DNA of 64,000 nucleotides from a bacterium (GTDB lineage Bacteria; Planctomycetota; UBA1135; UBA2386). Position 1 is the stretch's first letter. Every line of letters starts with the position of its first letter. The position numbers and the translations under genes were made by a program. Positions 18,583 through 27,246 of the stretch are shown here, piece after piece. The notes below the pieces were generated by a model. That model searched no databases. It had not been told where the DNA came from and saw only the letters and a list, made by a program, of their open reading frames with translations. The DNA lies in assembly GCA_030432695.1 (NCBI GenBank), contig JAUILN010000009.1, positions 62,001-126,000 of the forward strand. Direction: 5' to 3'.

Positions 18583-18627
18583 TACAACCGGTGCCACGTA
18601 CAACCGGTGCCAGGCACGCGTTGTAAA
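18583..18627. repeat. REP-like palindromic repeat upstream of nagB
   Basis: tacaaccggtgcca occurs twice in direct order (18583 and 18599). The second copy continues into an imperfect palindrome centred on gtgccaggcac and closed by ttgtaaa. An inverted relative lies at 19422-19453, on the other side of nagB. Confidence 0.6.
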
Positions 18628-18638
18628 TGTCGGTGGGC

Positions 18639-18650
18639 TACCATCCGCCG
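18639..18650 (+). promoter_or_regulatory. -10-like TACCAT placed for a leaderless nagB transcript
   Basis: GGCTACCAT ends at 18644, and ATG at 18651 follows after exactly 6 nt, as before the Uma2 gene. This supports the 18651 start for nagB. Pattern match only. Confidence 0.4.
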
Positions 18651-19418
18651 ATGCGCGAGTCGGACCACCCCATCGACCTCGAAGTCGCTCCCGACGCCGT
18701 GGCCTGCGGTCGGAGTGCCGCGGCGACCGCGGCGCTACGGTTGCGGCAGGCCTTGGCGGTGCACGGTGCCGCGCGGCTGGTGGTCGCCACCGGCGCGTCG
18801 CAGTTCGAACTGCTGAAGGCCCTCACCGCAGCGCCCGGCATCGACTGGTCGCGGGTCACCGCGTTCCACCTGGACGAATACGTCGGTCTGACTCCCGACC
18901 ACCCCGCATCGTTCCGGGGCTACCTGCGCGAGCGCTTCGTCGGTGCGCTGCCGCGGCCGCTCGCCGCGTTCCACGAGCTGCGCGGCGACGCCGCCGACCC
19001 CACCGCCGAGTGCGCGCGCGTCGGTGCCGAGCTCGCGCAGGCCCCGATCGACCTGCTGCTCTGCGGCATCGGCGAGAACGGCCACCTCGCGTTCAACGAT
19101 CCACCCGCCGACTTCGCGACCGAGCAACCCTATCTGGTCGTCGCCCTCGACGACGCCTGCCGCCGCCAGCAGGTGGGGGAGGGCTGGTTCGCGACGCTCG
19201 ACGACGTGCCGACCCACGCCCTGTCCATGTCGATCCAGCAGATCCTCGCCGCGCGCGCGATCGTCTGCACCGTGCCCGATGCGCGCAAGGCGCAGGCGGT
19301 GCACGACGCGCTGATCGGCGACATCCGGCCCGAAGTCCCCGCCTCGGCACTGCGCGCGCACGACGACGTGATCCTGTTCCTCGACGAGGCCTCCGCCGCG
19401 CTGCTCCCGAGCGACTGA
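18651..19418 (+). CDS. nagB: Glucosamine-6-phosphate deaminase
   Basis: Predicted 255 residues. It converts glucosamine-6-phosphate to fructose-6-phosphate and ammonia. NagB signatures are present: FHLDEYVGL and GIGENGHLAFNDPP. ATG 18651 was chosen because a TACCAT element sits 6 nt upstream; a start at 18627 would fall inside the palindromic repeat. The gene heads a cluster with a Gfo/Idh/MocA oxidoreductase, nagA and a transporter, which fits amino-sugar use, for example from chitin or peptidoglycan. Confidence 0.93.
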   Translation: MRESDHPIDLEVAPDAVACGRSAAATAALRLRQALAVHGAARLVVATGASQFELLKALTAAPGIDWSRVTAFHLDEYVGLTPDHPASFRGYLRERFVGALPRPLAAFHELRGDAADPTAECARVGAELAQAPIDLLLCGIGENGHLAFNDPPADFATEQPYLVVALDDACRRQQVGEGWFATLDDVPTHALSMSIQQILAARAIVCTVPDARKAQAVHDALIGDIRPEVPASALRAHDDVILFLDEASAALLPSD

Positions 19419-19421
19419 ACA

Positions 19422-19453
19422 TGTACAGCCCGTGCCTGGCACCGGGTGTAAAA
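19422..19453. repeat. REP-like palindromic repeat downstream of nagB
   Basis: tgtaca, then gcccgtgcctggcaccggg, then tgtaaaa. The core cccgtgcctggcaccggg is a near-perfect palindrome and is the inverted form of the element at 18599-18627. It lies between the nagB stop and the next start and could act as a hairpin or REP element. Confidence 0.6.
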
Positions 19454-19461
19454 GTTGTGCC

Positions 19462-20610
19462 ATGAGCGCAGCGAGCATGAGACTCGGCGTGGGCCTCCTC
19501 GGCGCGGGCTGGATGGGCGAGGCGTTGTTGGCGCGGTTCGTCGAGCGCGACGACGTCGAGGTGCGTGGACTGTGCCAGCGCAACAGCGATACGGCTCGAG
19601 CCACGCTGAAGGCGCACGGCCTGGACGACTCGCTGTGGACCGCAGACGCGCAGCAGATCCTCGACGACCCCTCGATCGGCGCGGTGGTGGTCTGCACACC
19701 GAACGCACTCCACGGCGCGCAGGCGATCGCGGCACTCGAGGCCGGCAAGCACGTGTTCTGCGAGAAGCCCGCCGCGACCCGCTTCGACGAGTGGTTCCGG
19801 CAGATCGAGCTGGCCACCGCGCGGCCCGACCAGGTGACCTTCGTCGACTACATCCTGGCCTTCGACGCGATGGAGCGCCGCCTGCGCGCGATGGTCGACT
19901 CCGGCAGCTTCGGGACCATCAAGCAGATCCAGGTCAACTACCGCCACCCGGTGAACATCGCCGGCGACAAGGCCTGGAAGCTCCGCGCCGACGTGATCGG
20001 CGACGCGGTCGGCATGGGCATCATCCACGCGCTGTGGGCGATGCTGCACGCGATGGAATCGCAGGCCCGGCCGGTGGCGGTGTTCGCGCACAGCGCGCCG
20101 GCCCGCTCGCGACCCTTCGAGGTCGACCCGATCTGGACCATCCAGGTCCGCTTCGACAACGGCGCCACGGGCATCTGTCTCGGCGACATCGACTCCGGCG
20201 TCGGCTACGACGCCTACCACCACCTCAGCGGCACCGACGGCGCGTTCGTCTTCGACTCGCTGGCCGAACGCGAGCGGCAGATCCGCTACCGCAGCCACGA
20301 GGTCGGCGACGGCACGCACTGGGTCTGGCCGCTCGATGCCGCCCGCTGCGCATCCGAGGGCGTCGGCGAACGCGCCTGGGACGCCGGCACCGACACCCCG
20401 AGCAGCGGCGACGTGTGGAAGCACCAGACCGCCGCGGCCGTGGCCCACTTCGTCGAGTGCATCCACGACCAGCGACCCTCGCCCTTGTCCTTCGAGGCGA
20501 CCCGCAGCGTCGCCGAGGTCGGCTGGGCGGCGCTGTGGTCGGCGGCGACCGGCCGCGAGATCGAACTCCCGCTCGACGTCGAGTCCGCCCGCGCCTTCTT
20601 CGCCGGCTGA
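19462..20610 (+). CDS. Gfo/Idh/MocA family oxidoreductase
   Basis: Predicted 382 residues. The N-terminal NAD(P)-binding Rossmann fold has GLLGAGWMGE, followed by the family signature CEKP (VFCEKPAA) and a C-terminal alpha/beta substrate domain. It probably oxidises a sugar or sugar acid. ATG 19462 was chosen because it lies just after the palindromic repeat; ATG 19477 is an alternative. Lying between nagB and nagA, it probably acts on an amino-sugar derivative, but the substrate cannot be read from sequence. Confidence 0.9.
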   Translation: MSAASMRLGVGLLGAGWMGEALLARFVERDDVEVRGLCQRNSDTARATLKAHGLDDSLWTADAQQILDDPSIGAVVVCTPNALHGAQAIAALEAGKHVFCEKPAATRFDEWFRQIELATARPDQVTFVDYILAFDAMERRLRAMVDSGSFGTIKQIQVNYRHPVNIAGDKAWKLRADVIGDAVGMGIIHALWAMLHAMESQARPVAVFAHSAPARSRPFEVDPIWTIQVRFDNGATGICLGDIDSGVGYDAYHHLSGTDGAFVFDSLAERERQIRYRSHEVGDGTHWVWPLDAARCASEGVGERAWDAGTDTPSSGDVWKHQTAAAVAHFVECIHDQRPSPLSFEATRSVAEVGWAALWSAATGREIELPLDVESARAFFAG

Positions 20611-20616
20611 TCCACC

Positions 20617-21546
20617 ATGCAGAGCTTCGACCTCCAGGTGAACGGCTACGCCGGCGTCGACTTCAACGACGACGACCTCGACGCGGACGCCCTGCGCGCC
20701 GCCTGCGCGCGGCTTCGCGCCGACGGCGTCGCGGGCTGCCTCGCCACGATCATCACCGCCGAGCCGCGCCGCATGCTGGCCCGCATCGCCCGCCTCGCCG
20801 AGCTCCGCGCCGCCGACCCGGAGATCGCCGCGACGCTGTTCGGCCTGCACGTCGAAGGCCCGTTCCTCAGCCACGACCCGGGCTTCGCCGGCGCCCACCC
20901 CGCCGAGTTCACCCACGCCGCCGACGTCGGTTTCCTCGGCGAGCTGCTGGCCGCAGGCGACGGCCAGGTGCGCCTGTTCACCTTGGCACCCGAGCGCGAT
21001 CCGCAGTGCGCGGTGATCGAGGCCTGCCGCGCCGCCGGGGTCACCGTCGCCGCGGGCCACACCGACGCCTCGCTGGAGGAACTCCAGCGCGCCCTCGACG
21101 CCGGCCTCTCGGTCTTCACCCACCTCGGCAACGGCTGCCCGCGCCAGCTCGACCGCCACGACAACATCGTGCAGCGCGCGCTGAGCCTCGCCGACCGCCT
21201 GTGGTGCTGCTTCATCGCCGACGGCGCGCACGTGCCGTTCGTGGCACTCGGCAACTACCTGAAGGTCACCGGCCTCGACCGCGCGGTGGTCGTCAGCGAC
21301 GCCATCTCCGCCGCCGGCCTGGGACCGGGCCTGCATCCCTTCGCCGGCAACCTGGTCCAGGTCGGTGAAGACCTCGTGCCGCGCGCCCCGGGCGACACCC
21401 ACCTGGTCGGCGCCGCCACCACGATGCCGCGCGCCCAGGCCAACCTGCGCGAGGCGCTGGATCTCGACGACCACGCCCTCGAGCGCCTGTGCTGGACCAA
21501 CCCGCGCCGTGCCCTCGGCCTCGCCGACTCCGAGGAGACCGCGTGA
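20617..21546 (+). CDS. nagA: N-acetylglucosamine-6-phosphate deacetylase, short form
   Basis: Predicted 309 residues against about 380 in typical NagA. It would remove acetate from GlcNAc-6-P to feed NagB. Amidohydrolase metal and active-site motifs are present: LHVEGPF, AGHTDAS, THLGNG and VSDAISAAG. The missing length is at the N terminus, where the small beta domain is almost absent; the protein begins right at the FDLQVNGYAGVDFN strand. It starts 6 nt after the upstream gene and overlaps the transporter start by GTGA. Confidence 0.88.
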   Translation: MQSFDLQVNGYAGVDFNDDDLDADALRAACARLRADGVAGCLATIITAEPRRMLARIARLAELRAADPEIAATLFGLHVEGPFLSHDPGFAGAHPAEFTHAADVGFLGELLAAGDGQVRLFTLAPERDPQCAVIEACRAAGVTVAAGHTDASLEELQRALDAGLSVFTHLGNGCPRQLDRHDNIVQRALSLADRLWCCFIADGAHVPFVALGNYLKVTGLDRAVVVSDAISAAGLGPGLHPFAGNLVQVGEDLVPRAPGDTHLVGAATTMPRAQANLREALDLDDHALERLCWTNPRRALGLADSEETA

Positions 21547-22778
21547 CCCGCCCCGGCGTCGTCCGCAAACTCGGCCCCGCGATCGTCGTCGCCGCGGTCG
21601 TCCTCGGCCCCGGCAGCATCCTCACCAACTCCAGGGTCGGCGCCGCCCACGGCTACGCGCTGGTCTGGCTGCTGGTCGCCGCCGCGCTGTTGATGGCCGG
21701 GACCGTCGCGCTCGCCGGCCGCCTCGGCACCTGCCTCGAGGGCTCGCTCGGCGACGAACTCGCGCGCCGCCTCGGCCGTCCCGTCGCGGCACTGGTCGGC
21801 AGCGTCGCGTTCGTGATCGTCGCCTGCTACCAGGTGAGCAACGACGCCGCCGTCCTCGCCGCGCTGCAGCCGCTGTTCGGCGAGGAGGTCGGCAGCACCT
21901 TCCGCATCGGCCTGCTGGTCGGCCTCAACGCCGCGGTGGTCGCCGCCCTCTACGGCCTGCGCCATCTCTACCGCCACGTCGAGCGGCTGATGAAGCTGCT
22001 GGTGGGCGTGATGGTGCTCGGCTTCGCCACCAACCTCTGGTTCGCGCGCCCCGACCTCGGCGCGCTGTTTCGAGGCCTCGTCCCGAGCTGGCCGGAGCAC
22101 GCCGACCTCCTGCCGACCCTCGCCCTGGTCGCCACCACCTTCTCGATCGCCGGGGCCTGCTACCAGGCCTACCTGGTCCGCGAGAAGGGCTGGACCGTCG
22201 CCGACCACAAGGCCGGCCTCCTCGACCCACTCCTGGGCATCGCGATGCTCGGCCTGGTCTCGCTGGTGATCATGACCACCGCCGCCGCGACCCTGCACGG
22301 CCAGGTCGATCCCACCGCACTCCGCTCCGCCACCGACGTCGCCGTCCAGCTCGAACCGCTCTACGGCACCTCCGCCCGCATCCTGTTCGGCCTCGGCATC
22401 TTCGCCGGCGCAGTGAGCTCGTTCCTGGTCAACGCGATGATCGCCGGGGTCTTCCTGGCAGACGGCCTCGGCCTCGGCAGCCGGATGGACCAGCCCGCGC
22501 CGCGCGCCTTCACGGTGCTGGCTCTGCTCCTCGGCCTCGGTGCCGGCATCGCCGCGGAGCTGAGCGGTGCCGGCATCGTCGAGGTGATCTTCGTGGCGCA
22601 GAGCGCGTCGGTGGTGGGTGGGCCGCTGTTGGCGCTGACGCTGCTGTACCTGGCGACGCGGGGAGACCTGTCGGCCGAGCGGCGGGTGCCGGGGTGGATG
22701 CGGGTGTGTGCGCTGCTCGCGGTTGCCGCGTCGCTCGTGCTAGCCGGCAGGACCGCGTCTCTGCTGCTCGGCTCGTGA
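21543..22778 (+). CDS. Diverged Nramp-like membrane transporter
   Basis: Predicted 411 residues with about 11 hydrophobic helices in the Nramp/LeuT-like pattern. GTG 21543 overlaps the nagA stop (GTGA). In helix 1 the DPGN metal motif of Nramp proteins is replaced by GPGS (VLGPGSILTN), and no MPHN motif is seen around helix 6 (SIAGACYQA). Mn/Fe transport is therefore doubtful. Coupling to nagA suggests an amino-sugar or related solute, which is inference. Confidence 0.75.
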   Translation: MTRPGVVRKLGPAIVVAAVVLGPGSILTNSRVGAAHGYALVWLLVAAALLMAGTVALAGRLGTCLEGSLGDELARRLGRPVAALVGSVAFVIVACYQVSNDAAVLAALQPLFGEEVGSTFRIGLLVGLNAAVVAALYGLRHLYRHVERLMKLLVGVMVLGFATNLWFARPDLGALFRGLVPSWPEHADLLPTLALVATTFSIAGACYQAYLVREKGWTVADHKAGLLDPLLGIAMLGLVSLVIMTTAAATLHGQVDPTALRSATDVAVQLEPLYGTSARILFGLGIFAGAVSSFLVNAMIAGVFLADGLGLGSRMDQPAPRAFTVLALLLGLGAGIAAELSGAGIVEVIFVAQSASVVGGPLLALTLLYLATRGDLSAERRVPGWMRVCALLAVAASLVLAGRTASLLLGS

Positions 22779-22787
22779 GCGCGGCGT

Positions 22788-23690
22788 TCAACGAGCCGTA
22801 GTCGCCACCGCCACCCGCAACGCCGCCTCCGCCAGGATCGTGTGGCTCAGCCCCTGCACCACCAGCACGCGCTCGCCACCTCGCACCGCATGCGCCACCC
22901 GCGCCACGGCATGGCGATCCCGGAACGCATTCACGTGCTCCGCCACGCGCTGTAGCCAGGTGCCTGCGCCATCGCGCCACAGCGCTTCGGCGGGCAGCTC
23001 GCGCCAGTCCCCGTGTTTGGTGAGTCCGTTCGCCGACCAGAACGCGTCGAAGGCCGCGAGGTCGGCGAAGGTCCCGTCGAGACCGGTTCGGCTCGCGCGC
23101 TTGCGCAGGAGACCGAGCGCGGCGGCGTAGCGATCGCTCCCCAACCCCTCGCCATCCCGGTCGCCCACGAAGACCCGCAGGAAGTAGAACGCCAGGCTCC
23201 GCTCTGCGCCGAAGGCCTCCGCGGTATCCGCCGCCTCCGCTTCGAACGAGGGCTCCAGCGTCGCGAAGCGCACGCCGCTCCGCCAGGCGAGGCCGACCGC
23301 GGTGCCCGACTCGCCGAATCGTTCGGTGAGCGCGTCGGGGCCACCGAGGCACCAGCCCAGTCGTCCTTCCACCAACACCAGCGTCGGTGACCACGCGGCG
23401 AAGCGGCTGCGGAGCACCTCGAGCTGTGGGTCGCTCGGATCCTGGGTGTGTTCGAAGCCGAGGACCAACGCGCGGTCGTGCAGCTCGAGCGCGTAGGGCC
23501 GGGGCACGGTCGGATACAGCGCGTCGTGCTCGCTGCCAGTGCGCAGCGCGGCGGGCAGTGCCGGCACCTCGGGCAGCGGCTCCGGAGTCAGCGGGGTCCA
23601 GTAGCAAGCGCCTTCGGTCCACAGCGCGATCGCAAGGAGTGCCACGGCTGTGGACGTGACGGTGGCGAGGAGGAGCTTGCGGCGGAGCAT
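22788..23690 (-). CDS. Exported TraB/GumN (TIKI)-like putative metallohydrolase
   Basis: Predicted 300 residues with an N-terminal membrane or signal helix (MLRRKLLLATVTSTAVALLAIAL). TIKI/TraB/GumN proteins share two GxxH motifs and a Glu. Here GFEHTQ lies early, LVEGR follows, and GLSHTI lies near the C terminus, consistent with the family. Members are proposed metal-dependent hydrolases. ATG 23690 was chosen because upstream in-frame sequence is low-quality and Arg-rich. It converges on the Nramp-like gene (9 nt gap). Confidence 0.65.
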   Translation of the reverse strand: MLRRKLLLATVTSTAVALLAIALWTEGACYWTPLTPEPLPEVPALPAALRTGSEHDALYPTVPRPYALELHDRALVLGFEHTQDPSDPQLEVLRSRFAAWSPTLVLVEGRLGWCLGGPDALTERFGESGTAVGLAWRSGVRFATLEPSFEAEAADTAEAFGAERSLAFYFLRVFVGDRDGEGLGSDRYAAALGLLRKRASRTGLDGTFADLAAFDAFWSANGLTKHGDWRELPAEALWRDGAGTWLQRVAEHVNAFRDRHAVARVAHAVRGGERVLVVQGLSHTILAEAALRVAVATTAR

Positions 23691-23838
23691 GGCGCGGCGC
23701 TGCGGTCGTCGCGGCGAGGATTCGCAGGTGGCGGTGCCGTCGCCCGGCGCACCGATCTGCCCGGGCGCTCGGCCCGAGGTCCCGCGGCGCGGCGCGGCAT
23801 GCCCTTGCCTTCGCCGGGCGCAGGGCTCCACTTCCGCG

Positions 23839-24387
23839 GTGACCGCCTCCGCTCCTTGCCTCGAAGCGCCGCGCCTCCGCCTCCGCGCCCACCGCGCCGA
23901 CGACCTGCCCGCGCTCCTCGCGGTCTGGTCCGATCCGCAGGTCGTCCGCCACATTGGCGTCCCACCCTCGACCCTCCACGACGCCTGGATGCGCATGCTC
24001 CGCTATGCCGGGTTGTGGCCGCTGTGCGGCTTCGGCTACTGGGCGATCGAAGAGCGGGCCACCGGGCGCTACGTCGGCGACGTCGGCATTGCCGATTTCA
24101 AGCGGCCGATGGAGCCGCCGTTGATCTTGCCGGACGCGGGCTGGGTCCTCGCCGTCGACGTGTGGGGCAGGGGCTACGCGACCGAGGCGCTGTCCGCGGT
24201 GTTGGAATGGAACGATTCCCGAGACCCAGGCGGGGGGACCTGCTGCGTGATCGAGGCGACCAATCCGGCGTCGATCGGCGTGGCGCGGAAGTGTGGCTAC
24301 CGGCCGGCGGGATCGCGGAGGGACGGGCCGGACGAGCTGCTGGTCTTCGAGCGTGCGGCCGGTGCGACGCCTCGGGTCGATCCCTGA
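23839..24387 (+). CDS. GNAT family N-acetyltransferase (RimJ/RimL type)
   Basis: Predicted 182 residues, typical for Acetyltransf_3 proteins. The start of the domain (LEAPRLRLRAHRADDLPALLAVWSDP) and the acetyl-CoA loop region (VWGRGYATEALSAVLEW) are clear, followed by ATNPASIGVARKCGYR. GTG 23839 puts the conserved strand at the N terminus. Such enzymes acetylate amino groups of proteins, antibiotics or metabolites; the substrate is not predictable. Confidence 0.85.
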   Translation: MTASAPCLEAPRLRLRAHRADDLPALLAVWSDPQVVRHIGVPPSTLHDAWMRMLRYAGLWPLCGFGYWAIEERATGRYVGDVGIADFKRPMEPPLILPDAGWVLAVDVWGRGYATEALSAVLEWNDSRDPGGGTCCVIEATNPASIGVARKCGYRPAGSRRDGPDELLVFERAAGATPRVDP

Positions 24388-24484
24388 TCGGGCCGTTATG
24401 GGGCGCCGCGATCAAGGGTGACCCCTGGGCGGTCGACGAGTACCGACACGGGGCGGCGTGCCTGGCCGGCCCGTGGAGGCCCGC

Positions 24485-27127
24485 ATGTCGACCGCATCGC
24501 TTCGTTCTTCTCGTCGCACCGGCCTTGCCGCGGTGCTCGCCGGCGGCATCGTCTTCCTCCTGTCGGGGTGCGGAGGGGGAGGCACGACCGAGAGTGGCGG
24601 CGGCGGCGGCGGTGGTGGCGGCGGCGGCGGGTCCGCGGCGTTCGCCCTGAGTCTCGACCCTGGCGACCTCCAGGTGCCGGTGGGCGGCAGCGGTGTGGTC
24701 TCGGTCGAGGTCGTGCCGGACACCGGCTTCCAGGCCGAGGTCCAGGTGACGATCACCGCGGTGTCGAACGGGCTCACCACCGAGCTCGCGTCCCCCGATC
24801 CCGGCATCGCCGCGCTGTCGAGCGGCGGCGTGGTCGACCTGACGGTCCATGCCGACGCCGGCATGGCCGCAGGTTCTGGGCACCAGGTGAGCGTGACCGC
24901 CACCGGCGGCGGGATCGTGCGCACCGAGGTGCTTCTCGTCGAAGTGGTCGACGCCGGCTTCGACTTCGCGCTGCGTTCCGGCGACGGCTTCGTGGCACTG
25001 GCGCCGACCGGCAGCACCTCGACGCGCTTCTTGATCGACCCGGTCAGCGGCACGCCGGAGACGGTGACCCTGTCGCTGACCTCGGCGCCCGCGGGCGTCA
25101 CCGCGACGGTCGCCGGCACCGCGACGCGGCCGATCCTGAACCTCAGCGCCGACGGCTCGCTGACCGCTGGCGACCACGAGATCACGGTCGAGGCGTCGAC
25201 CGCCGAACTGACGCGGACCACCACGCTGTTGCTGCACGCCCTGCCGGCACCGGTCGTCGACCAGGGCATCACGCTGGTGCCGCCGGTGCGCCTGCAGATC
25301 GCGCGCGGTTCCACCGCGGCTGGCCAGGTCGATCTGGAGCGCGCGCTCGGGGTCACCGGGGACCTGTCGGTCGCGGTCTCCGGCCTGCCGGCGGGCGTGC
25401 TCGGCAGTTTCGACCAGAACCCCGCCACCGGTGCGACGAGTCTGCTGCAGCTCACCGCCACCGCGGGGGCGACGCTCGGCGTGCACACGGTCACGGTCAC
25501 CGGCACGCAGGGTGGGATCAGCGGCAGCGCCGGCTTCCTCCTCGAGGTCGTCGAGACCACCGCGGTCGACGACCCTCGCATCCAGCGGGTGGAACTCGCG
25601 CAGGCGACCGTCGGCCGCGACCCGGCGTTGGTGCCCGGCAAGGACCTGCTGCTGCGCGCGCACGTCACCGCGTCGGAACCCGGGCTCGTCGCACCCTCGA
25701 TCGAGGTGGTCGCCTACGACGCCGCGGGCCAGGAACTCGGCAGCCGCGGGCTCAGCGGGCCGATTGGTCTGGCCACCGGCGAACAGCCGGCCGCGTTGGC
25801 CGAGAGCTTCACCGCGACGATCCCCGCGGCCTGGGTCGCAGCCGGCCTCGAACTCTGGCTGCAGCTCGACCCCGATGCTTCGGGCACCGACCGCGAACGC
25901 CGCAACAACCGCGTCCGCATCGTGCCCGACATCGGCGGCTCGGTGGCGCTCGACCTGGTGGTGGTGCCGCTGACCCTCAACGGCCGCGACTCGCAGGCGC
26001 AGGACCTCGACGCGCTGATCCTGGCCCACTGGCCGGTCAGCAGCGTGAACTCGTCGGTGCGCGCCCGCTACACCGCGTCCTCGGTGGTCGACGTCGCCTC
26101 GGACGGCACCGGGTGGTCGACCCTGCTCGGTGAGATCGCCACGCTGCGGACCAACGACGGCAGCTCGGCCTACTACTACGGCGTCGTGCCGGTCACCTAC
26201 TCGAGCGGCGTGGCAGGCATCGGCTACGTCGGTGCGCCGATCGCCCTGGGTTGGAGTCGGACCAGCGGCGTCGCGCTGCACGAACTCGGCCACAACTTCG
26301 GCCTGCGGCACGCGCCCTGCGGCGGGCCGTCGGGCCCCGACACCAACTACCCGTTCGGCAATGCCGTGATCGGCTCGCAGGGCTACGACGCGCGGAGCGG
26401 CGTCCTGGTCAGCCCGACGACCACCAAGGATCTGATGAGCTACTGCGGGCCGGACTGGGTCTCGGAGTACAACGTCGTGAAGGTCCGCGAACGGTTGGGA
26501 GGTGCGACAGCGGTGCAGGGTGGCGTCGGCGACGGCGGGCCCGATGTGCCGCAGCTGCTGGTCCGCGGGCGCTTGCTGCTCGACGGCAGTGCTACGGTCG
26601 ACGGCGTGCTCCGCAACCTGGCGCCGCGCGGTCCGGAGTCACTGCGCTTCGGCGACGGCTTCACGCTGCGGCTGGTCTCCGCCGGAGGTGCGCGCGCCGA
26701 GTTCCCGCTCGACGTGCTGGAGATCGGCTGCGGACCGGAGGCCGGCAGTCGCGTGTTCGTGGCGCAGGTGCCCGACCCGGGCGCGGTCGAGTCGCTCGAG
26801 GTGGTCGGGTCGGACGGCCGCGTAGCCGGACGACTGACTGCGCGCGGCGGTGAACTGCCGGCCGGCGTGGCCGGGGCGCGATCGGCGCTGGGTCTGGTGC
26901 TCGACGAACGTGCGGGACGGATCGCGCTGCGCTGGGACGCCACCGCCTGGCCCGAACTCGCGGTCACCCACGTCACCGGCGAGGGGCGACGCCAGACTCT
27001 CGCGCTGCAGCTCGCGGATGGCGCGGCCGATCTCGATCTCGCGGGGATCCCGGCCGGTGGCGCGTTCGAGATCGCTGCGTCGGACGGCCTCGACGGCTTC
27101 GTCGAGCGGTTCGCGCGGGTGCGCTGA
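24485..27127 (+). CDS. Metzincin-type zinc metalloprotease lipoprotein
   Basis: Predicted 880 residues. A lipobox (LLSGC) is followed by a run of 12 Gly that could act as a tether, then several Ig/CARDB-like beta domains to about residue 500. A protease domain contains the extended zinc motif HELGHNFGLRH and a Met-turn DLMSYC, both typical of metzincins. The surrounding pattern (HAPCG, NYPFG, DLMSYCGPDW) resembles reprolysin- or M66-like bacterial enzymes. A beta-rich C-terminal region follows. ATG 24485 directly precedes the signal peptide. Confidence 0.8.
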   Translation: MSTASLRSSRRTGLAAVLAGGIVFLLSGCGGGGTTESGGGGGGGGGGGGSAAFALSLDPGDLQVPVGGSGVVSVEVVPDTGFQAEVQVTITAVSNGLTTELASPDPGIAALSSGGVVDLTVHADAGMAAGSGHQVSVTATGGGIVRTEVLLVEVVDAGFDFALRSGDGFVALAPTGSTSTRFLIDPVSGTPETVTLSLTSAPAGVTATVAGTATRPILNLSADGSLTAGDHEITVEASTAELTRTTTLLLHALPAPVVDQGITLVPPVRLQIARGSTAAGQVDLERALGVTGDLSVAVSGLPAGVLGSFDQNPATGATSLLQLTATAGATLGVHTVTVTGTQGGISGSAGFLLEVVETTAVDDPRIQRVELAQATVGRDPALVPGKDLLLRAHVTASEPGLVAPSIEVVAYDAAGQELGSRGLSGPIGLATGEQPAALAESFTATIPAAWVAAGLELWLQLDPDASGTDRERRNNRVRIVPDIGGSVALDLVVVPLTLNGRDSQAQDLDALILAHWPVSSVNSSVRARYTASSVVDVASDGTGWSTLLGEIATLRTNDGSSAYYYGVVPVTYSSGVAGIGYVGAPIALGWSRTSGVALHELGHNFGLRHAPCGGPSGPDTNYPFGNAVIGSQGYDARSGVLVSPTTTKDLMSYCGPDWVSEYNVVKVRERLGGATAVQGGVGDGGPDVPQLLVRGRLLLDGSATVDGVLRNLAPRGPESLRFGDGFTLRLVSAGGARAEFPLDVLEIGCGPEAGSRVFVAQVPDPGAVESLEVVGSDGRVAGRLTARGGELPAGVAGARSALGLVLDERAGRIALRWDATAWPELAVTHVTGEGRRQTLALQLADGAADLDLAGIPAGGAFEIAASDGLDGFVERFARVR

Positions 27128-27246
27128 CCGGGTCTCGACGGATTCCTGCGGACTCCGTTGTTCGGTCGGCACGTCGCTCGCGGCTGTCGGGGCGTTCGTG
27201 CCCTGCGTAGCCCCGGCGCAGGTGTTCCCGTCCGGAGACCGAAGCC

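Noticed and set aside
18599..19453. Insertion sequence carrying nagB
   Set aside because: There are inverted palindromes on both sides but no transposase and no target-site duplication; a REP-like family fits better.
19093..21474. Long - strand open frame across nagB, the oxidoreductase and nagA
   Set aside because: All three + strand genes have recognisable motifs; the - frame is a shadow.
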